This document shows, one piece after another, positions 55,031 to 64,000 of a stretch of DNA of 64,000 bases; positions within the stretch are counted from its first letter, which is position 1, and every line of letters starts with the position of its first letter. The notes below the pieces were generated by a model that saw only the letters and a program-made list of their open reading frames with translations, made no database searches and had not been told where the DNA came from. The DNA is taken from the NCBI RefSeq assembly GCF_003672135.1, contig NC_039511.1:7032464-7096463 (forward strand), in the 5' to 3' direction. This DNA comes from Ooceraea biroi. Taxonomy: Eukaryota > Arthropoda > Insecta > Hymenoptera > Formicidae. The position numbers were made by a program, and so were the translations under genes.

Positions 55031-55657
55031 CTGGAAATTACTTGACTTACCTTACCAAAATCTCAGACACTACTAAGCTGTTCGCGGCTCAATAACACAG
55101 TGTTATTAGCATTAGTAAAGGACAGTGATATGTTTGTTTCCTACAGCCCAAAGTTACAGAAGTCGCGAGCGACACTCACGGACACGAGGCTTCGCTTGTG
55201 TGCGTCACGCGGTCGCCGCGAGCCGATCAGCCGAGCCCGCGAGACCATCCCCACTCCACTTTCCCCGCCGCTGCCGCGCGCTGCAAAAGCACGCATCGGG
55301 AAACACTGCCTCCAAGTCCAACAAACTTACGTGGGAAGAGACGATGTAAAAATTGTCGGACTCTCCGACTCCTGTGAGGTGGTGCGCCATCATGTTGGAA
55401 CCACATGCGTTGTCTTGTCACCAGGTTTACGTCCTCTAAGAGGACTGGCAATTCATGTTCAAACAAATGCAAGTAGTTCGCTGAGTTAACGTTTCCTTCA
55501 AAAAAGAAGGGACCAATTATGTAACCATTTACAATACCACACCACACTACAAGACTCCAGCGATGTTGGTGATCAACTGGACGGTGCCAATGTGGGACCA
55601 ATAATGACTATTGTGCCGGTTTAGTTGGCCTGTACTATGGAAAGTAGCTTCATCTGA

Positions 55658-56487
55658 CAAGTAAACCTCGGGGAATGTCAGACGCCGATTGTTTTCAAAT
55701 TTTTTACAGTTGTTTCTCATGTCAAGCTATGAAGAAATCTGTTAAAATTGTTAGCTCAAATTGATTTTTTCAATTTTTTATAATTTTTTAATTTTACGCA
55801 AATACACGATTTTACACACGTTTAAAGTTGTTTTAGCAGTTTTATTTCTTATGAATGAATCTTTTCCCGATTTTTTAAAACTCGGCATACATGTAGAACA
55901 CGAAAATAATAGTTTATCTGTATAGTTTTTCTCCCTATTAAGGACATTAAGCAGTTTTGAGGATAGTAACTGCCTTTCGAATTCTTCCCTATTGCCATAG
56001 AAGTGGTTCGGTAAAGGAAAATTGAAAAAAATATGTAATGTGCAGGTTCTGGGGTCGCTGACTATGAACCAGAAATTCATTTTGCGAAATTCAAAATGGC
56101 GGATACGATATGGCGGTCGTCATTGACATATAAAATAAGAAATAATTCAACTTGCAAAAAGCTTTTTCAGAAACTTAAACATCAAGCAAGAAAGAGTAAT
56201 GGAGTACACTTGTCAATAATCCTTAACTTGCAATAATAATAAATGTTAATAATAATAATTGTTAACTTAAAAACCTAAACGTCTCTCGAGGCATAAGAAA
56301 TAAAATTGCTAAAACAACTTTAAACGTGTGTAAAATCGTGTATTTGCGTAAAATTAAAAAATTATAAAAAATTGAAAAAATCAATTTGAGCTAAAAATTT
56401 TAACAGATTTCTTCATAGCTTGACATGAGGAACAACTGTAAAAAATTTGAAAAACATCGGCGTCTGACATTCCCCGAGGTTTACTTG
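55658..56487. mobile_element. 830-bp TIR element with 3-bp TGA duplication
   Basis: The ends begin CAAGTAAACCTCGGGGAATG and are inverted for about 200 bp. TGA occurs at 55655-55657 and 56488-56490, and removing the element restores the Phe-Ser-Asp-Glu codons of the host transposase. An ORF at 55778-56080 is probably chance. Confidence 0.75.
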
Positions 56488-56930
56488 TGAGAACATAACA
56501 AACCTAAAAAATTGTTCATCCTGCCGCAACATAGCCTTGGCTCAATTACAAAATTCAAGTCTTCGACGAAAATCATTAGGTGTTAGAGCCTGAGTCAATG
56601 TTATGTGATATGGATGGAATGTATGCAAGGGCAAAAATCTCTGAGCTGTGCTTCTTGGAATACCAAATTGTTTTTCAATATTTCATAGTGAAAAATGTGG
56701 ATACAAATGCACTACAGCTAACACAAGAAGGACTCGAGGGTCATCGCGTTCAGGGACATTGATACGACGTCGTTGTCTTCTTACATTAGGACGCTGTCTT
56801 TCACGTCTTTCGATATCGGCAAACACTCGATCATTAGGATGATGTTGTCTATCAGGAAAACGATGATACATTCGAGCTGCTGAACGGTAATTGCGGCGAC
56901 ATTCTCTAAGAACTAACAAGGGAACATTTC

Positions 56931-57746
56931 CAGCTGATTCATCGTTTTCGATTCAAACTGTATGCAGAAATGTTGTGGGTGATGCCAGTAGCATATTCTG
57001 CAAGTTACAGCCACTAGTTTTGCGTTAAAAAAATGGCGTTATAAAAACCTTCCCATGCAGGGTGTCCTAAAAAGCTGGGAACGGTCGAATATTTCATAAG
57101 CATTGCAGTTTAGAAGAAAATGTTTCAGACATAAGTTGTAAGGTTTTAAAAAGCGCATTCAGTAGCAATATGAGTGTGACCATTGGTAGTGTTACCAAGG
57201 TCAACTTAATTTTTTTAATGAAAACTCTTATTTTTTATTATATTACCTTTTTCTACTAATTAATTTGAACAACTTTTGTCTGAAATTGTTCGGAGCGTTC
57301 TCGTGATAGCGGAGTGCCCGATTTCTCGCGCGTTCTGCAGTGAACGAGTTGCATGGGGTGGCGCAACTCCCTAGAGTCGCTGAGAGAAGATAAATAATTG
57401 CACTAGAATTTGTAATAAACCGACGTAAACTATATTTATTATTAACGGTGGTACAAACCCGGATCCAGTGCAGTGATACAAACTTCGTACTTCTAGCACC
57501 ATCGGTGCTGCACCACGGTGCACACGCAACAAGCGCGAATCCGTGTCCGTGTGCGCTCCGCGCTCGGCGACGGTTCGGCTGAACTCGGCTCTGCTTCGGA
57601 CATTCCATGAAGTGAGCCACGCGCTTCTTATTGCGTGTTGTAATATTAATATTAATATTAATTAATTAATATTAATATTATTATTAATTTATTTTATAGT
57701 CTTTAGAAAACTATACACACAAGCCGTAAACTTATATACATATATA
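56931..57746. other. Another CAGGGTG terminus, then unassigned DNA
   Basis: 57059-57250 begins CAGGGTGTCCTAAAAAGCTG and holds AAAATGTTTCAGACATAAG, so it is a DUF4817-type terminus whose partner was not found. 57250-57620 is GC-richer with an open minus frame that I do not recognise. 57640-57700 is (TTAATATTA)n. Confidence 0.5.
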
Positions 57747-58855
57747 CAGGGTGTCCCATTTTAAATGCCGCAGGCAAAAATCTCGAAAAATATGGGACAT
57801 ACGGAAAAATGTTTTGAACAAAAGTTGCATGGTTTGAAGGGGGCCACATGATGAAAATATGTACTTGACCTTGAGTAACCTTTTCAAGGCCAGGCCAATG
57901 TGATGGATGTTTTCTTAAATGGGACCCCCCCTTTTTTATTGTATATTTTGTAGCTTAGTTCGAGAGCTTTCCAAAAAACTGCCTACTTGTGTTTTTTGCC
58001 TAAGCAGTTCCCAAGATATGAAGCGTCAAAGTTGACATACCGCCGGCATTCGCATTACCCTATGTACACCGCGGGGAGGTTGCTCGGTCGGATTTGTACA
58101 TCATAGTGGCCCTAAAAAGGGCCGATTTTGTGTATGGGGGTGTGGTAAGCAGTACTAGTACTAACTCCAAATGGAATGCACAGTATTTACTAATAAGCCG
58201 AGCTCGGACTTCAGTGCCGCTATCCCCACTTCAGGCTCTCGAGCGCCGCGAGAGACGGTGCCTCAAACAATCAAAAAATATTTCAATTTACGCAACGGTA
58301 CCTCTCATCTGCTTAGGCCGCTCCACCGGCATAGTCGGCACCGTCTCTCGCGGCGCTCGAGAGCCTGAAGTGGGGATAGCGGCACTGAAGTCCGAGCTCT
58401 GCTTATTAGTAAATACTGTGCATTCCATTTGGAGTTACTAGTACTAGTACTGCTTACCACACCCCCATACACAAAATCGGCCCTTTTTAGGGCCACTATG
58501 ATGTACAAATCCGACCGAGCAACCTCCCCGCGGTGTACATAGGGTAATGCGAATGCCGGCGGTATGTCAACTTTGACGCTTCATATCTTGGGAACTGCTT
58601 AGGCAAAAAACACAAGTAGGCAGTTTTTTGGAAAGCTCTCGAACTAAGCTACAAAATATACAATAAAAAAGGGGGGGTCCCATTTAAGAAAACATCCATC
58701 ACATTGGCCTGGCCTTGAAAAGGTTACTCAAGGTCAAGTACATATTTTCATCATGTGGCCCCCTTCAAACCATGTAACTTTTGTTCAAAACATTTTTCCG
58801 TATGTCCCATAGTTTTCGAGATTTTTGCCTGCGGCATTTAAAATGGGACACCCTG
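57747..58855. mobile_element. 1.1-kb near-perfect palindrome (foldback element D)
   Basis: The arms are exact reverse complements without net indels: the sums of paired coordinates (57747 with 58855, 58094 with 58508) are equal. The ends begin CAGGGTGTCCCATTTTAAAT, and the centre is a loop of about 40 bp near 58301. It shares the subterminal TTTGACCTTG-like block in altered form. No transposase. Confidence 0.85.
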
Positions 58856-58861
58856 TATATA

Positions 58862-61448
58862 CAGGGTGAGCCATTTTAAGTAACGCATTGATTTTTCTCG
58901 AAAACCAAATCTTGTATCGCAAAATGTTTCAGACAAAAGTCGTTTGGTTCAAAGGGGGCAAGATGATAGAGCATTATCAATTTAATTGTAGATGGAGCCA
59001 CTTTAGAGATTTCATCATGGTGGCCATTTTTTAAAATGGAAGTTGATTTTTCTCTCTAAGTGAAAGTTGTAGCTGATAATAAGACGAATACAACGGTTTT
59101 TTGTTTTTTGCAGTTGGACCATTTTTCAGTGAGTTACAGCGTTCCAAAGTATACTGTTTTATAATTTAAGTATACACATAAACCAAATTTTGTATCGAAA
59201 AATGTTTCTTACAAAAGTTTTATGACTTCATGGGGGACATAAGATACTGCCACTGATTTGACCTTGGGTGCACCTGTCAAGGTTATGTGAAGGTTAACTT
59301 TTCTTTTTTAATGGATCTCTTTATTTCTCATTATACAGTCTTGTAGCTTACCTCGAGAGCTTTTCAAAACGCTATAATAAAGTATTTTGTCGTGAAATAT
59401 TATTCGAGTTATGAGAACTAAAACGTTTCTCGAAAGTAAAATTCCACAAGGTTATATATAAGTCGCTAAGCCAAACCGCGAATTAATTCTGTCGTATTGC
59501 GGCATACTGAGAGGAAGCTCTGCTACTCTATGGCGTGATAAGTTAGATATACGTTAAAGTTTCTTCTCTGTTCATATTTTTATTTCTTAACTATAATATT
59601 ATCAGTAACATATTTTTTACGATAGTAGACATGGGTGATTATACTCCTAAAGAAATCGTCGATATGTTAGTAGTTTTCGAAGAATGTTTTGGCAATTACC
59701 GTGAAGCTGCGAGACTTTACCGAAATCGGTATCCAAACAGACGACATCCAAATAATACCGTCATTCGGAGGCTTAAGATAAGAGCCGAACAGGGTCAGTT
59801 GACTCGTCGTCACGCTAAACGTGATTATGATGTTGATGATGTACGTGTTCTGGCTGTCTTAGCGGCTGTTCACATTAACCCTCATATTAGTACGCGCCAA
59901 ATAGCTAGATAAACAGGTATACCTCAGAGAACGGTTGTGAGAATTTTGAGGAAATAGTAGCATCATCCATACCATATCACATTAACGCAGGCTCTAACTC
60001 CAAATGACATACGACAACGTGTACTGTTTTGTCAATGGGCTAGACAGATGATTGCGTATGATGCAGATTTCTTTAAATACGTTCTATTCTCTGATGAATC
60101 GAAATTTAAAAATACCGGAGAATTAAATACACATAATTGTCATTACTGGTCGGATGTCAATCCTTATTGGCATAGGCAAGTTAATAATCAACATCGTTGG
60201 AGTGTAGTAGTTTGGTGTGGAATTGTCAACGGTTATCTAATTGGTCCTTATTTTGTTCATTAGAATGTGACCGGACATAGCTTTCTAGAGTTATTAAGAG
60301 ACCACTTACCCACTTTACTTGAAGAAGTCAATTTGGAGACAAGGCAAAGAATGTGGATTTAGATGGATGGTGCGCCACCACATTTCGCACGAAACATAAG
60401 ACATTTTCTGGATCAAAACTTCAACGGTAGGTGGATCGGACGGGGTGGTCCAATTGCATGGCCTCCTCGGTCACCAGATTTGACTTCACCTGATTTTTAC
60501 TTGTGGGGGTACGCGAAAAATTTGGTGTTCGAACGGGAACCAACGACAAGGGAAGACATGATCGAACGAATTCGAACGGCTTGTTTAGCAATACCAAGGG
60601 CTGTCTTACTTCGAACGGTCGAACACTTCGCAAAGAGAATCAGGTTATGCATTCGAGCCAACGGGGATAACTTTGAACAGCTTTTCCGATAGATGCTGAG
60701 AAACAGTTAATCAAGCACCCAGAATCGCGAGAGGCTAGAGGACTCGCGTAAATCAAGCACGCCGAATCGCGAGAGGCTAGGGGACTCGCGTTAATCAAGC
60801 ACCCCAAAAGGAACAGAAACCTACTACGTCCACGCCGTTGTTCCTGGGTACACTTTGGGTAATGCAAATGCCGGCAGTACTGTAACTTGTAGTTCTCATA
60901 ACTCGAATAATATTTCACGATAAAATACTTTATTATAGCGTTTTGAAAAGCTCTCGAGGTAAGCTACAAGACTGTATAATGAGAAATAAAGAGATCCATT
61001 AAAAAAGAAAAGTTAACCTTTACATAACCTTGACAGGTGCACCCAAGGTCAAATCAGTGGCAGTATCTTATGTCCCCCATGAAGTCATAAAACTTTTGTA
61101 AGAAACATTTTTCGATACAAAATTTGGTTTATGTGTATACTTAAATTATAAAACAGTATACTTTGGAACGCTGTAACTCACTGAAAAATGGTCCAACTGC
61201 AAAAAACAAAAAACCGTTGTATTCGTCTTATTATCAGCTACAACTTTCACTTAGAGAGAAAAATCAACTTCCATTTTAAAAAATGGCCACCATGATGAAA
61301 TCTCTAAAGTGGCTCCATCTACAATTAAATTGATAATGCTCTATCATCTTGCCCCCTTTGAACCAAACGACTTTTGTCTGAAACATTTTGCGATACAAGA
61401 TTTGGTTTTCGAGAAAAATCAATGCGTTACTTAAAATGGCTCACCCTG
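58862..61448. mobile_element. DUF4817/DDE_3 transposon (element E), 2.6 kb
   Basis: Inverted ends of about 590 bp (58862-59450 and 60880-61448) begin CAGGGTGAGCCATTTTAAGT. Each has two copies of the AAAATGTTTC...ACAAAAGT block. It abuts palindrome D with only TATATA between. Confidence 0.85.
59631..60692 (+). pseudogene. DUF4817/DDE_3 transposase of element E, several stops
   Basis: The ATG at 59631 begins Met-Gly-Asp-Tyr-Thr-Pro-Lys-Glu-Ile-Val-Asp-Met, the DUF4817 HTH. Catalytic segments are Phe-Ser-Asp-Glu-Ser-Lys-Phe, Met-Asp-Gly-Ala-Pro-Pro-His and Arg-Ser-Pro-Asp-Leu-Thr-Ser. In-frame stops occur near 59910, 59956, 60261 and 60359, yet the frame holds over the full about 354 codons. 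All three Asp survive. Confidence 0.85.
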
Positions 61449-62865
61449 TATATGTATATGAAAGGTCAGTTTTCGGGACATTTTGAAAGACCCATATTTT
61501 CCACCGTAGATATAGAGTACACCTTGAATATAAATCATTGCCATTTAAATTTTTTAAAAATCTTGTGTACTTTCCAAGGTAAATAGACCGACATATCGTA
61601 AGGCAGTTTTCAGGATTCATACAGTTTATACCGAATACACTAATGTATGTCGTTTTCAATACTTTTTTCCTTTAGATATAACATGTATAAGTAGTTTCCT
61701 ATCAAATTTAGTCTTTAGTGAATTAAAATTTAGAAGATAGAATCTACTTTTTGCACATGTTCTAAATACTACCCTTTAGTCGACTAATATATCGGCAGAA
61801 AGGCATATTTCAGGTCCTTTGTATTTTACGTCTAAAACACAAAATAATTTTATGATTTGAACGTTTCCGAGTCTGAACAGGAAGAAATGATCTTAATGAA
61901 GTTATTTTATGCTATGAGATATAACTAAACATCGTAACAATGAAAATATATACGAAAATCTCACGACCTGAAAACTGCCTTTTGAACGAATATAATATAT
62001 ATATATGTATGGGCAGCTTCCAGGTCCCTCATTTTTTCATTTTGTGGTTACTTCACCTTTTCGTTTTTCGTGTGACTATATATAACTAGAGATCCTCCAG
62101 GGAGAGTTAAGACAATCCGTCGCCATTGGGCGAAAACGGAAATGACGTTCAATTGGCGTCAACTGTTTAAACGTAAATAAATAGAAGAATGATAGAATAC
62201 GAAAGATTTACTAAGTCAATAACTTTTGCAGTATAATTAAAATTACAAGGATGAAATAAGTATCAAATATTACTATTATATATTTACAATTTTGTATATA
62301 TTGCATAAACGTATAATGTCCTAAAAAAATACAATTAGAATGTACATTATTTATGTGTATATCTTGTAATTATTGCAAAAATTCTTGTATATCTTGTGAT
62401 TATTTAAAAACTTCTTGTATAACAACAGTCTTGTATAACAATATTTATAAAGTTGATTGTATAATACAAATAAACATTGATTTTATGTGATTGATTTTTT
62501 TATTTATACCTAGATGTTTTCAATTGTATATTGTACTGCTACACGGCTAAGATGATAACTGCATCTGGAATAAACAAACAATATATTGTAAACACTACTT
62601 ATAAGTAGTAAGATTTGTGCATTCCAATATAATTGAGGTAATTGAAAAGCACAGTACTATTTTAGTAACAATTTTAAATAATTTTATTGAGGCACTGCAT
62701 GCATTGCCATGCTTTTACTAGAATAATGATTAGTTTTGGACGGTAACGATTTACTACATATCTTAAGTCTGAACGCATAAAATCTTAACATTATTTTTTG
62801 TTTTAAATTGTGGCATTCGGGCACTGTAAATGGTATGTCATTATATAATTCCATAAAAAATGATT
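61449..62865. other. AT-rich intergenic stretch, no gene
   Basis: Several short frames are open but none matches a family. About 62225-62500 has repeated TTGTATATCTTGTGATTATT-like phrases. Probably host intergenic DNA or the 3' flank of the P-element-like gene. Confidence 0.4.
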
Positions 62866-64000
62866 TTAAATTAATATTTTGTTTGAACGAACATGTTTAT
62901 AATAAAATCTAAACATTTTCTCCATCTTTAAGAAAAAACTGAATGTAGCAGCGTTGACGTAATACAAAGTATTATGTCCACTAGCTTTACACCGAGTTAA
63001 CACGCTATAAAAATACAATGTTGAACGTTTTGAGCCAGTTGTCATGATACAAATACTACAGGTTTTTTGAGTTTTTAATATGTTTGCAACGATATAACCA
63101 GCAATATTATAAAGTTTGTTCATCTCTGTTTTAGATAATGTGACAGCCTGAGGTGAATAATGTGGAATTTCTGCTCGAATGTCAGGTGTTATAAAGTACA
63201 TTTGTTTATCTCTATTTTGCATTAGTACGTCTAAGAATTCGGATAAAAATTCTCGATCGTCCTCTTCGTAGTTGCTATTAGAAATGCATTTCATAAATTG
63301 TGAAATACATATTAATTTCAAATTATTTTTGAACTGAAGAGCAGTTGGTATAACATTTTTCATCCTGACGAGTGAAAATAAATTCTCAAGACAATCTTGA
63401 GTGAGGCGTGAAGGTAGGAAAAATTTGAAACCCCGTTCGTTTAAAAGATATGCTGTAAGTTCTAAAACTGTTTTGGTTGAAATTAAAACCGCAGTTTGTA
63501 TTGGTTTCCAATGACCTTTGCTGCCTACTTTCATGTCATGAAACAGTTCAATAACATCTTCTAAAAAGCATATAGTTTCCTTAAATTTGTCTTGGTTTAA
63601 ATATCCTAAAGTTAAAGAAATTTTTCGCGCACTCATAATACTAAACCATCTTGCGATTACTTCAATAAATTTTGCAGTTGTTAACCGTGGATCGTCTGGA
63701 TTATTATTTGATAAAAATTGAAGAGCAGAACTGACTTCATAGCTTAGAACATGCATTGAGTTTTTAACGCGCATTTTTTGGAAGTGATTTTTCTTGTCCA
63801 AGAACTCTTCTCGTAACTTAGGAACTAACTTTAAGTCACAACCTTCATCTGCTACAATTATATCGTGTAAATGACTACATTGCACTGTTTCAGACATTAA
63901 ATGAAATTTATCAATAAATTTCTGTGGTAATGTAATAAATTCATTGTTTAAAAGTGCAGCTTTAATATTTTTTAAAGCATGGGGTGTATCGGCATAAAAG
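62866..64000 (-). CDS. P-element/THAP9-like transposase, C-terminal part (5' end outside window)
   Basis: The frame is open from the right edge to the TAA at 62866-62868, about 378 codons. Near the edge lies Ala-Asp-Thr-Pro-His-Ala-Leu-Lys-Asn, matching the catalytic Asp-x-Pro-His region of P transposases. Further on, Arg-Leu-Thr-Gln-Asp-Cys-Leu-Glu-Asn-Leu-Phe carries the conserved Glu. A cysteine pair near the C-terminus (Cys-Ser-Ile-Cys) may be metal-binding. The THAP domain and GTP-binding region would lie to the right. The open frame over this length suggests a young or selected copy; a domesticated gene is possible. Confidence 0.7.
   Translation of the reverse strand, partial: FYADTPHALKNIKAALLNNEFITLPQKFIDKFHLMSETVQCSHLHDIIVADEGCDLKLVPKLREEFLDKKNHFQKMRVKNSMHVLSYEVSSALQFLSNNNPDDPRLTTAKFIEVIARWFSIMSARKISLTLGYLNQDKFKETICFLEDVIELFHDMKVGSKGHWKPIQTAVLISTKTVLELTAYLLNERGFKFFLPSRLTQDCLENLFSLVRMKNVIPTALQFKNNLKLICISQFMKCISNSNYEEDDREFLSEFLDVLMQNRDKQMYFITPDIRAEIPHYSPQAVTLSKTEMNKLYNIAGYIVANILKTQKTCSICIMTTGSKRSTLYFYSVLTRCKASGHNTLYYVNAATFSFFLKMEKMFRFYYKHVRSNKILI

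Larger units (their letters stand above)
53722..55308. mobile_element. hAT element, 1.6 kb, 8-bp TSD
   Basis: The ends begin CAGTGTTTCC and are inverted over about 205 bp (53722-53930, 55105-55308). CCTCCAAG is duplicated exactly (53714-53721, 55309-55316). It holds a zinc-finger protein fragment and an AT-rich simple-repeat tract at 54830-55030, but no catalytic core. Confidence 0.85.
53460..56919 (-). pseudogene. DUF4817/DDE_3 transposase relic with two insertions
   Basis: From the N-terminus (56919) come a DUF4817-like HTH (Glu-Cys-Arg-Arg-Asn-Tyr-Arg-Ser-Ala), then stops, then the insertion 55658-56487 at the first catalytic Asp codon. Positions 55601-55309 give Gln-His-Asp-Gly-Ala-Pro-Pro, then the hAT insertion 53722-55308. 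Positions 53713-53460 give Arg-Ser-Pro-Asp-Leu-Thr-Ser-Pro-Asp-Phe and a decayed C-terminus. Stops and missing segments are frequent, so this is the oldest of the four DUF4817 copies. Confidence 0.75.

Noticed and set aside
55778..56080. 100-residue frame in the 830-bp TIR element
   Set aside because: No motif, and it runs into the terminal repeat; chance ORF.
57243..57620. 125-residue minus frame, Arg/Ala-rich
   Set aside because: No family recognised; lies in a GC-rich patch where stops are few.
58094..58508. Mirror ORFs of 67-115 residues
   Set aside because: Produced by the 1.1-kb palindrome; no independent coding evidence.

Overview
The window reads as a transposon-dense stretch of an arthropod genome, most likely an insect. 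The evidence is spliced, decayed copies of two animal genes (nicastrin and glutamate dehydrogenase) and the mix of element types: Ty3/Gypsy, Penelope, PIF/Harbinger, hAT, Merlin, mariner, Mutator-like, P-element and DUF4817-type DDE elements. No intact host gene, tRNA or rRNA was found. All family names come from reading motifs by eye; no database was searched.

Region 1 (1-7212) is GC-rich, unlike the AT-rich remainder. It is a decayed integrated DNA virus or virus-like element of the Polinton/Maverick/adintovirus kind. The minus strand carries a phospholipase A2/basic core protein, an adenain-like protease, a minor capsid (penton-like) protein, a small basic ORF, a double jelly-roll-like major capsid protein and a nuclease-like protein. 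The plus strand carries a packaging ATPase, a DUF8207 protein, a fibre-like coiled-coil protein and the first part of a retroviral-type integrase. The ATPase and phospholipase start codons overlap at 4294-4297 and the two gene blocks diverge from there. Most of the genes carry stops or frameshifts, but the nuclease-like and minor capsid ORFs are open.

Region 2 (7213-12650): a minus-strand Ty3/Gypsy relic whose own integrase is cut at the same point where the viral integrase ends, then tandem and foldback repeats.

Region 3 (12648-28393) is one PIF/Harbinger transposon (spliced DDE transposase on plus, MADF-type companion gene on minus) that has absorbed others. A hAT element lies in its first coding exon, a Merlin element (itself holding a mariner) in its third intron, and a Penelope-like element between its two genes. 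Terminal repeats and target-site duplications (TSDs) can be read for most of these. The whole element is flanked by two 114-bp direct repeats.

Region 4 (28508-40930): DUF4817/DDE_3 transposons with long inverted repeats starting CAGGGTG. One (30234-38479) has its transposase split by a 4.8-kb ORF-free TG...CA element. The adjoining one (38486-40930) keeps an uninterrupted 354-residue transposase.

Region 5 (41466-47299): a TTA-flanked TIR element carrying five exons of a glutamate dehydrogenase pseudogene. Nested in it is a Mutator-like element (9-bp TSD, about 400-bp TIRs) carrying the last three exons of a nicastrin pseudogene. This double gene capture is the most unusual thing in the window.

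Region 6 (47303-64000): a 2.9-kb near-perfect palindrome, an LTR-like remnant, a third DUF4817 relic broken by a hAT and a small TIR element, a 1.1-kb palindrome abutting a fourth DUF4817 element, and a 5'-truncated P-element-like transposase running off the right edge.
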